A stretch of 64,000 nucleotides of DNA, from positions 40,138,595 through 40,202,594 of the forward strand of contig CM046451.1 of NCBI GenBank assembly GCA_025506515.1, in the 5' to 3' direction. Under the pieces are notes generated by a model. That model was not told the origin of the DNA, did not search any database, and worked only from the letters and a program-made list of their open reading frames with translations. Positions 46,461 through 54,891 of this stretch are shown piece after piece. The stretch's first letter is position 1. Each line of letters opens with the position of its first letter. A program made the position numbers and the translations under genes. This stretch comes from Flaveria trinervia. Its lineage: Eukaryota > Streptophyta > Magnoliopsida > Asterales > Asteraceae.

Positions 46461-46465
46461 CATCT
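46461..46465. repeat. Right target-site duplication of C1 (CATCT)
   Basis: Matches 21427-21431 exactly; A2 gag resumes here. Confidence 0.95.
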
Positions 46466-47343
46466 GCTACACTATCTCCATGTACTCCAAATCATCTCGA
46501 TGGATATAGTTTAGGTCTTCAAGGGTGAAAAGAAAGATGCCACAACTTTCATCAGAAGACACAAAAGCTTGAGAAGAGCTTGTCTCTTGGAATAGGCTTC
46601 CTTGAGTGCAGCTCTACCTTGGTGTCTGAGGGAAGGTGATGAAAGGGCCCTTTGGTGAGTTGTCAGGGTAGCATAAGAGATGATGTTTGTTGTTCTATGC
46701 TATCCCTTTCAACCACATGAAAGGCTGGAACCATTTTATTGTTAGAGTTGCCACATGAACCTTGCATGTTCATTTCCATCTGGTAGCCATTGAAAATCCC
46801 ATATTACTCTGTCATATTGAGAGATTTGAGGCTCTTAATTCTCTTGATCACCACACAGTAGTGTATCCATTGCCTAGGAAGTGATGACATGAACTTCCTT
46901 ACAATGTTTCACCTGCTTTGAAGGTGAAGTTTTCAAACTACAGTTTCAAGAGATCCTTCTTCCTCTCCTTATCTTTAGAGGAACCCTCATACATTAGTTC
47001 AATGCATCCCACAATTGCTTAGTTGTTTTTATTTTCTTGAAACCTCTGTATACAAACTTTGGAATAGCAGTCTGAAGGGATGCCGTGGCTTTTCTATCAA
47101 TCTCTACTCTCTTACTATCTTCATCAGAGTAGTTTGCCACGGCCTTGGGAATCATACCACCACCGGTAGCAGAAGGGGTGCTTGGTATGTAAGGTCCATT
47201 CTCAAGAGAGTCCTATATTCTTGAGTCTAGAGGCTGATGAAACCTTCCATTCTTAGGCACCAGGTTTGAAAGTCATCAAGAGTGATTAGTGGGGACTTGT
47301 TCATGGTTCTAGTTTCCATATTAGTTTTGGAAATGGCCACCAT
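46461..47343 (-). pseudogene. gag: gag, 5' part, A2
   Basis: The minus-strand ATG (complement of 47341-47343) opens MVAISKTNMETRTMNKSPL, aligned with A1 and A4 gag. It covers the capsid-like region up to the site where C1 inserted, with stops and frameshifts (for example near 47226 and 46990). Its continuation is at 21431-19631. Confidence 0.88.
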
Positions 47344-47413
47344 TTTATAAGTTTAGTTTTTGTATGTGTGAGGTATCTTAAGATGGTGAGATCTTATTTC
47401 AACAGCCTGGAAT

Positions 47414-47425
47414 GCTCTGATAACA
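47414..47425 (-). other. Primer-binding site of A2
   Basis: TGTTATCAGAGC on the minus strand, two bases after the LTR; one base from the initiator Met tRNA complement. Confidence 0.85.
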
Positions 47426-47427
47426 AA

Positions 47428-48234
47428 TGCAGGACCGGTGATGGGTGGTCACTTACAACGCAACAACACAAAGAGGAGAGGAACTTAACTTAATCAAACA
47501 GTGAGCTGGATTAACCAAAGGTAAAGACACTAAGAACACAAGTAATTAAGACACAGAACACAAAAGCAAGATACACAAGGTGATGGTTTTCGAGGTTGTA
47601 GTATATTGCTTTCTCAATGTTCTATTACAAGTGTTACAAAGCATAAAATAAATTTACAAGAACATGAGATACTTATACTACATCCTACAGCCAGCCATAC
47701 TTTGAAAGCCAGCTGGATACAATTGACAAGACATAATACAAAATCAATTGTAGAGTCAAAAGGCACATTGCCTTTTGACTTGTGACTATGACATGCCATA
47801 GCTCACATCGTTATCTATTATAAAATGGATAAAGTACATGAAGTAGAAAGCTTACAGACTCAAGACCATAATGTATAGTTACCAAAAACATGGACCTTTT
47901 CACAAAGTCATGTAACTTGGTGACTTTACAGAGTTGTAGTAGAAAGGGGTCCAGCTTTATGGAAAAGTACATTAGATAAAGCATGTTGTTAAAAGTATTC
48001 AGAAGAAATCTGTCTTCAAGAGTTTAGTTTTGAAAGAATTTGTCTCTAAAGCTTCAAAGGATTTCATCTTTGGCTTCGGAAGATATTGGCCTTGGCTTCG
48101 GAAGATTTCACACTTAGAATATTTCTATTGCTTGTGTCAAACTTCTGAAGCATTCTTCTTGAGTACTTGTGCAGCATGCATGCATAAAGACTTTGGGTGT
48201 TTGGTTGCTTCAGCCTCTTCATATAATCTCTACA
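47428..48234 (-). repeat. 5' LTR of A2
   Basis: 807 bp, on the minus strand TGTAGAGATTATATGAAGAGG to GGTCCTGCA, matching the A1 LTRs throughout, including the CTTCCGAAG zone and the TATAAGTA candidate. It abuts the last bases of the E LTR at 48235. Confidence 0.93.
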
Positions 48235-48244
48235 GGTTACAATT

Positions 48245-48256
48245 TGGTATCAGAGC
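48245..48256 (+). other. Primer-binding site of E
   Basis: TGGTATCAGAGC (then CA), a perfect initiator Met tRNA complement, the best-preserved primer site outside B2. Confidence 0.85.
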
Positions 48257-48503
48257 CATTTTGGATCAGATTCATTGAAGATTTGAAGATTTTTAGAGAG
48301 AGAAATTGAGGTTTCTGTTTATTTTTGTTCAATATCAATATTCCATCAATTTCGGATCAAATTTGAGTGTTGTTAAGATGGAAATTGATTGAAGTTTGCT
48401 TCTTATTCGTTGGGAAAACTTAGTTAATCATCAAATCACCAATCCATTGAGATTTGGATGATTTTAGATTGATTTCATGTTGAAAAAGCTTTTCAGCTTT
48501 GTT

Positions 48504-48866
48504 CAGCGAAATTACCAATTCATCCAGCAAAACTGCATGTTGTTTCAGTGAAACTACAAGTGTTTTCCACTTTGTAGTTAATTTCAGCATCTCAACGAAA
48601 GTAGTGATCTTGAACGAAAGTTCAACGGTGCTTGTGTGCATACTACAAGCGAAATTGATGTTGAAAGTATCTTTGAACGAAAGTTCAAGCTAGTTTTGTG
48701 CGAAATTGTTGGCGAAACTAAGCAGTCTAAAGCATTTGGCTAGTGAAACTACTGCCGAAATTTCCAGCGAATCAACTATCGGCTCAGCGAAACTAGATTT
48801 CACTTTGAAACTAGCTCTACGAAACTACAATTTCAGTGAAATTACCATTTTTTCAGCGAAACTAGA
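48504..48866 (+). repeat. Dispersed CAGCGAAACTA repeats in E leader
   Basis: The words CAGCGAAA, AGTGAAACTA and GGCGAAACTA recur about every 20-40 bp, together with a repeated GAACGAAAGTTCAA (near 48612 and 48675). No sizeable ORF. The rest of 48257-48944 shows nothing else recognisable. Confidence 0.7.
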
Positions 48867-48944
48867 ATGTCAAAGATGACTTTTCCCCTTAGTTGGGATT
48901 AATTGCTTGCATAGCATGACATTTTAAAAAATATATTTCCCGGA

Positions 48945-49492
48945 TGTTGGATCAGAAGAACCAATGAGCCAGATCAGAAAAACCTTTAAGTCTCACAGAC
49001 ATCAAAACAACTGAAGTGATATTCAACAACTGAAGTAATTCTCTTCAGTAGTTGTGATGATTTTCATTTCAGTAGTTTGTAATCAGTAGTTTTATGTAAT
49101 GTAAAACATCTGAAGTTCTTACACTTCAGATGTTATAACTTCAGTAGTTGTAATGTTAGCTTATACTTAGCTTTTGGTGAAGGTGTCCTCAGTTGTTGTG
49201 GACATCTTTAGTAGTTTAGTTTACTTTCAGTTGTTTGTATAGATCAATTAGATGTCACTATCAAGTGACGTCTGATGTCACATTCCTTATAAAAGGAATG
49301 TTGACCTAATTTTCCAGCACGGGAAGCTTGTGCATGAATGAAAACATTCTTTTTGCAGAAAACTCTCTCTCTCTATAACCGTTACTGTTTGATTGAATAT
49401 TCATATTATTATTGCTTTAATTTTGTCTAATTCGTGTGCTATTCCGTTGCAAATCCTAATCTAATTGATCAAACTAGATCTCGATCCTTTCA
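48945..49492 (+). repeat. Solo LTR of family B
   Basis: 548 bp, TGTTGGATCAGAAGAACC to CCTTTCA, matching the B1 LTR at both ends and around the TATA region but without the 27-bp array. No B internal sequence flanks it. Flanks CCGGA (48940-48944) and CCAGA (49493-49497) fit a 5-bp duplication with one CpG-type change. Confidence 0.85.
49287..49294 (+). promoter_or_regulatory. LTR TATA box, solo B LTR
   Basis: TTATAAAA, equivalent to 11331-11337. A TGACGTC and a facing TGTCA lie about 10-25 bp upstream, resembling plant bZIP (TGACG) sites. Confidence 0.55.
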
Positions 49493-49796
49493 CCAGAGGA
49501 GAATTATTCTACAATTGTTGGGAAAAATATTTTTGGAGATGTTAATTGCAATAAACAAAATTAAAAAAATGGCTTTTGCAAAACTGTTTAAATCCTTCGA
49601 ATCTCATGATGTTCTCATAACTACACAATGTCAGTTTGATAATTTTCCAGCATTAAAGAATGAAAACACTGGAGGAGAATTATTCAACAATTGTTGGGAA
49701 AAATATTTTTGGAGATGTTAATTGCAATAAACACAATTAAAAAAATGGCTTTTCTAGAACTGTTTAAATCCTTCGAATGTGATGATGTTCTCATAA
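49493..49796 (+). repeat. Duplication with 176-bp period, unidentified sequence
   Basis: GGAGAATTATTC begins at 49498 and again at 49674, and GATGTTCTCATAA ends at 49620 and 49796, so about 125 bp are repeated exactly 176 bp apart with few differences. The first copy starts at the solo-LTR duplication, the second stops at the C2 junction. A short ORF (MAFAKLFKSF...) spans it; I do not recognise it. Confidence 0.8.
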
Positions 49797-50633
49797 TGTT
49801 CCGGGAGCACTATATTGTTTGAGAATCCTGTTTGAGTTACAGAATGAGTTAAGAACTTCAGTCATAAACTCAGTCCCTTGATCTCTTTTAATTATCTTAA
49901 CCTTGTGATGAATTTGATTTTCTATTTTAAAAATAAAAGATTTTAAAGTTTCATCAATTTCATCTTTTGTTGTATAAACGAATACTTATGTAGATCTTAT
50001 AAAATCATCATCAATCACAAGGCAATATGATTTCCTTCCAATGCTCATTATGATTGTTGAACCAAATAGATCCATGTGCAATAAGTGTGGCGGAGTGGCG
50101 ATAGAGTTAACTACTTTGTATTTATGAGATGCTTTGTGTTGCTTTCCTTTCAGACATGCAACACAGTTACCTTTGTAGAAAAACTCCTTTTTAGACAAAC
50201 CATGTACCAAGTTATTTTCAACCAATTTATTCATGGTTTTAAAATTGATAGGACACATACGTTTATGCCATAGAGTTGACTCATCATCATCAGCTTTAGA
50301 ATTAAAGCATCATACTTCACCTATAGAAGACTCATTTTTAATATCTAGCTTATACATATCACTTTTCCAGGAATACATGAGAAGCACCATTCATGATAAA
50401 TTGTCAGCTCGGGTTTAAGGATAATGCACTCATGTTCTGTGAAAAGCATGTGGTGCTTTTGATCACAAACCTAAGAAACACATAGCAAATTGTGTTCAAC
50501 CTATTTGACAAAGTGTACTTTGTTGACTCATAATTTAATAGGACCTCCATCAAAATGTTCAAATTGTTGAACAAGAGATCTGTTCGAGTCATGTGCTTGG
50601 AGATCTATTATTCTTGTCATATGTATGTCCCTA
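49797..50633 (-). pseudogene. pol: pol fragment (protease, integrase), C2
   Basis: Minus strand: the protease region near 50600-50560 is degraded. The integrase zinc-finger region CPINFKTMNKLVENNLVHGLSK runs on to CVACLKGKQH (50258-50150), then HMDLFGS (about 50070) and the core up to the RTPKQ-type box at the junction. It lacks the third acidic box, RT and RNase H. Stops near 50275 and 49986. Confidence 0.88.
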
Positions 50634-50650
50634 TACATAAGGTGAAAACA

Positions 50651-51808
50651 TTAGTTTTTATTCGAAACCCAAGCGTTATTGGTCATAGGATTTTCCAATG
50701 ATAAGTTTAATTGATCCAAAATGCATGCATAGGTTTCATAGATGTTTGTGAAGAAGAGGTTTGGGTTGCAGCATCTTCTTTGACCTCCGATTCTATCCTT
50801 TGGTTGATTAGTGAAGAGGAGCTTGTTGAAGCTTGACCAACATGTCATTCTTCTAAGTTTCTCTCATTTCGGAAGTAGCCTTCACCACCTTTTCTTCTGA
50901 AGCAATCTTCTTCTGGGAAAGTTTCAAGTGAGATTTCTTGTTCTTTTATAATTTTTTAGCCTTAACTTCAAAAGCTATTTTCCCTTCGGTAGAATGAGTT
51001 TCTTGTGAAAGCTACTTTGCTTCGGAAACAAGCTTTTCCTTCTTTATCACTTAAACCATGTGGTAATGTCCAAATGTGAAACCTCCCTTGACTCCATCTT
51101 TCTTAACATTATTTGTAGAATGTGTGCTTGCAGGATTGTAGTAACAATCTTTAGCCATGTGGTTTTGCAAACCACACATTATGCAGGCAATGTTAACCTT
51201 TTAGGAATTTGAGGACTATTGTTTCTTGTTTTTCTTGTCTTCATCAGCAGTCTTTCCTTTTAACTTTTCATCCTTCTGCAAGACTGGTGTGTTGGTTGTA
51301 CACACTTTTCTTAGATCAGAGTTTCCAACCACCTAGAATCCAGCTAAAATGAACACACCTGTTTGTTTTTTGCGTCAATTTCCAGCTTGGACACAGCCAC
51401 TTTCTTGTAGTTTTTTTGGCTGCCTTAGCCCTGTTTCTTCTGACTTTGGTGGTTAAGGTTTGATCATCACTGGTGAAAGAGGGTGGTTCTTCCCTGTGAT
51501 GTTCTCCATTGTTGCATCACTCTTTAACTTATGAGAAAGTGAGTCAACAAATGGAACCTCTTGTTGTTCAGTCCCATACCTTGTTGTTCATAAGAATGTG
51601 GTGGAGCAATTTCCTTGGTTCCCAACCCACCATTGTTTTGAGAACAATGTTGAGTGAGAGGATGATGCAAGAGTGGATTGAATTTTTTGCTCAGAAATAG
51701 CATGCTTCTTTCCTTGAGCCTTAGTTGTGACAAGCTGAGCTTGAGCTTTATCAATTTCGAGATTAAATCTTTGATTTGAGTCTTGTAGTTTGTATGTTTA
51801 TGTTTTAA
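50651..51808 (-). pseudogene. gag: gag fragment, C2
   Basis: Minus strand: coiled coil (about 51800-51650), then an intact second zinc knuckle CIMCGLQNHMAKDC (51185-51144) and a Lys/Ser/Glu stretch with CTTC-type motifs. It ends at TAA (complement of 50651-50653) after AWVSNKN. Capsid and first knuckle are missing beyond 51808. Confidence 0.85.
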
Positions 51809-51812
51809 AAAG

Positions 51813-51824
51813 TGGTATCAGAGC
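51813..51824 (+). other. Primer-binding site of B2
   Basis: TGGTATCAGAGC, a perfect initiator Met tRNA complement. Only a base or two separate it from the C2 sequence, so the 5' LTR has been removed. Confidence 0.88.
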
Positions 51825-52034
51825 AAGGTTAATCATTGATCGATCTAACAATTGATCATTGAAACTGCTAATTGATATCTGTGTTTGATTGAATTAGCGT
51901 ATTTGCAAGAACTGGTTATAGATTATTGAATTTCTGCCGCTTCGTTCATTTATTTTGAGATCTTCTGGTTCAATTGGTTGTTGCGTTTTTGTTCTAAATC
52001 TGTTTTAGCTTAACTGAATTTGATTGAATCTGAG

Positions 52035-54875
52035 ATGACGACTCCTTCTAATGATCCTCACAATACCGGTTCCTCAACCAAGCCTCCGATGCTGGTTAGG
52101 ACCGAGTATAACATATGGCAACGAAGAATGCTTCATCACCTGTCTGTTAACAGTTCAGGTTGTTGGACATCTGTGGTACATGGACCACATAAGCCTATGG
52201 TGAAAAATCCGGAAACCAATCAAATGGTTCCGAAGAAGAAGGAACAATACTCTGATGAGGACCAGAAACTATTTGAGATTGAAGCTAAAGCCCATGGAAT
52301 TCTGGCCATGGCACTGCCTAATGACATCTATTCAGGGCTTATGCATCATGAAACTGCTCATGATCTCTGGAATGCCTTGAAGGAACAATTTAGTGGCACT
52401 GATGAGGTCTTAGCAAACAATAGAGAGATCCTTGCCCAACAATATGGGACATTCTCTCATAGAAAGGGTGAGACACTGACTCAATAGTTTGAGCACTTTT
52501 CTTGCTTGATATCTGAGCTGAAAATGGTGAAACAGGAATACACCAATAGCCAGATGAACAACAGATTCCTCAGATCACTGCCTGAGAGATGGGACACATA
52601 CACTATTGTCCTACGCTCCAGTGCAAATCTAGAAGGCCTATCTCTCACCCAACTTCATGGGAAACTGCTTACATTTGAAAGAGAGATAGAGCAAAAGAGG
52701 AAACTGTCCTCATCAGGAAAGCTCACTGATGACTTTGTACCAGGGAATACTACCTTGGTGGTCATGAGTCAGAATATGCTGCATCTGAAAACAATTATGA
52801 TGAGCATATAGATTTCTCTTCAAATAGTTCTGATCATGCATTTGTTGGTATTGAGAGTCATTCTGGCAGTAATAGTGACAATTTATGCTTCATCATGGAT
52901 GATCTGAAAGGAATAGCTGATGATGATCTAGAAGAGATGGATATTCTGAGCCAGATGGCACTGATTAATATCAGATCTCAGAAGTTCTACAAGAGAACTG
53001 GCAGGAAATTTTTTGGACTCTCTGGCAAAACCAAAGTTGGTTTTGACAAAAGTAAGTTGAGGTGTCACAAATGCCAAAGGCTAGGACACTTTGCAAGAGA
53101 GTGTAGATCAACTGGATCTAACTCTTCTGCACCCTTTGTGACTTTTCCTAGTACTAGTCCACAAAACAGAGGGCAACATCCTGCTGGTTCGGGTCATTAT
53201 TCACACCCTAGATCTCCTGCATACTTTGTTCCCCAGGGTCAAATGTCATATCCTTATCCCTGCTATTATGTGCCTCAACCAAATTATGTTCAAGCTCCAA
53301 TTGCACAACAACCACAAGCATTGCCTGGACCACAGCCTTCCCAATCTCATAAACAAACTCAACCTCAACAACACAGCTTCTTCACCCCAGGAGTTGTTGA
53401 CTGGAGCAGTTTACCAGATGACATGTCTCGTCATGAACAACTATTCTCAGGTGCTCGTCAACATGGTGGTGAAAGTCCATTTGGAAATCTAGCTCTTATG
53501 GCTTTGGATTCTGCTGATACTTCATCCTCTAATGCCTCTACGCCAAAGGTGTCACAGGTATCCTCTGAGGCAAAAGCCAAATTATGTTCTGACACATGCA
53601 TAGCAGCATTTGCATCTATTAGAGAAGCAAATGTAGCTTTAATCAACAAGAACATTGAGCTAGAACAAATTATTTCCAAAAACAAAGCTGAATTTGAGTC
53701 TGTGCTTAATGATAAAAATGATGAGATTTACAAACTGAAATGCCAAATAACTGATGATAAGGCTAGGGAAGAGATACTTCTAGAGAAGTATAAAGATCTC
53801 AAAGAAACCCTTGCAGTTACCCAGGTAGAGTGTGATAGATGGGTACAATCATGCAAAGGTTTTGAAATGCTTCTTAGTAAGCAATCTGCTTCCAATATGA
53901 AGTTTGGCATTGGTTACAATCACACTGCTCCACCTACAGATTTTACTCCAAGAGCAGAGGTAGAATCTGATGGTGTGAGTGATAACCAATCCATCTCATC
54001 ATGTGATCTACTTTCTGATACAACACAATCAGAAGTAGAAGTCAGCATCAAGCCCTCTCTGAACCTATCAGCTGATGTTGATGGTTCAAATGCTGACACT
54101 CACATGATCAATGAGTTGATCAACTCAGGAGTTAATTCTGAAAGTCCTGAAAGGATTAGAGAGCAGAATTTAACACCTGAAGTTCAAACTCCAACTGCTG
54201 TCAGTACTGAAGAGAAGAAAACTGTCTGTAGAAAGAGTTTGAAGACTACTAAAGAGGCAGTCAAGAAAGCAACCAATGCTCCAAAGCATTGAAGAGCAAG
54301 TCTCCAGTTGCTTCACCCTCTTTAGTTGATGATCAACCTAAGATGAAGAAGAAACCATGTGAAGTATGTGGTTTGTTCAATCATCTTACAGATGATTGCT
54401 AGTACAAAAGAGGTTCCAAACTCAAACAAAAAGAAGAAATTAAAGAGAAAATGGTAAAAATGAAAACTGAGTTTGAGACCACATTTCTATCAGCAACATC
54501 AAATCCTGTAACCCTTAAGTCCTCAAAGAAATCCAAAAGGAAGGGGTTAAACAGGTGACAGCTGAGAGTGCTCATAAGAAGAAGGTGCAACATAGGAACT
54601 TATCAAACTCCACTGGCAATGTGTCTGATGAGCTGAAAGGTTTATCACAAAATCAGACACAGCTGGTCATGATGGTTCAACATCTGTTGGGTAGACTTAA
54701 CCAACTAGATGCTCCTATGTTGAAACCACAGAAAAGGAGATCCAAGCCAAATGATTCCTCTTCTTCACCATCTTCTTCCTCTCAGGCTGTTGTTTCAAAT
54801 AAACCTGTTACTTTACCATCTATTGATGAGACCAGGCCCAAAACCAAAAAGGTTTGGGTCTCCAAAACTAACTGA
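52035..54875 (+). pseudogene. gag: gag, B2
   Basis: ATG 52035 (MTTPSNDPHNTGSSTKPPML) is the first in-frame ATG after a 210-nt leader. A capsid-like domain runs to about 52730, with an in-frame TAG at 52485-52487. Frameshift near 52763. First CCHC knuckle CHKCQRLGHFAREC at 53063-53104; a Pro/Gln-rich stretch; a coiled coil (53620-53860); an FGIGYNHTAPPTDF motif (about 53900-53945); second knuckle CEVCGLFNHLTDDC (54358-54399) followed directly by TAG. Further frameshifts near 54285 and 54550. It ends at TGA 54873-54875 after VWVSKTN. Would form the particle; only a few lesions. Confidence 0.92.
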
Positions 54876-54891
54876 TTGTTTATTTTTGCAG
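54876..54891 (+). other. gag-pol junction with 3'-splice-site-like tract, B2
   Basis: After the gag stop come 16 nt, TTGTTTATTTTTGCAG, then GG. The T-rich run plus GCAG|GG is close to a plant 3' splice site. Pol continues in a different frame from gag (+1). Confidence 0.45.

Larger units (their letters stand above)
11542..48234 (-). mobile_element. Antisense Ty1/copia element, family A (copy A2), split by C1
   Basis: Read on the minus strand: 5' LTR (48234-47428), primer site, gag (47343-46461), then the 25-kb insertion C1, then gag (21431-19631), pol (19616-16209), spacer, 3'ORF (15550-11801), polypurine tract and the first 228 bp of the 3' LTR. The rest of the 3' LTR is lost at the junction with the B1 LTR. 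The CATCT duplication at the C1 borders shows that the two halves were contiguous. Confidence 0.92.
48235..49796 (+). mobile_element. Ty1/copia-type element E: LTR end, primer site and leader
   Basis: Bases 48235-48241 (GGTTACA) look like the final bases of an LTR, followed by a perfect primer site and a long untranslated leader. The leader is interrupted by a solo B LTR at 48945-49492 and resumes to 49796, where C2 begins. No recognisable gag or pol of this element is in the window, so it is classed by primer site only; 49493-49796 could instead be other sequence. Confidence 0.6.
49797..51808 (-). mobile_element. Antisense fragment of family C (C2)
   Basis: Holds, on the minus strand, the middle of gag, the gag-pol junction, protease and half of integrase, matching C1 at 23850-25553 plus 37900-38300. 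Both ends are abrupt and lack LTRs. It shows the undisturbed C integrase across the A1 insertion site. Confidence 0.88.

Noticed and set aside
46461..47343. A separate antisense gene right of C1
   Set aside because: It is the 5' part of A2 gag, continuous with 21431-19631 once C1 is removed.
48245..48256. Primer sites as tRNA gene fragments
   Set aside because: Only 12-13 bases match the tRNA 3' end complement and each sits directly after an LTR; no cloverleaf nearby.
52485..52487. In-frame TAG in B2 gag as programmed readthrough
   Set aside because: It lies inside the capsid region, not at the gag-pol border, and A-family gags have no stop at the corresponding place; a point mutation is simpler.
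53063..53104. Host CCHC zinc-finger gene
   Set aside because: The knuckle is embedded in gag, in order with capsid, coiled coil and pol.
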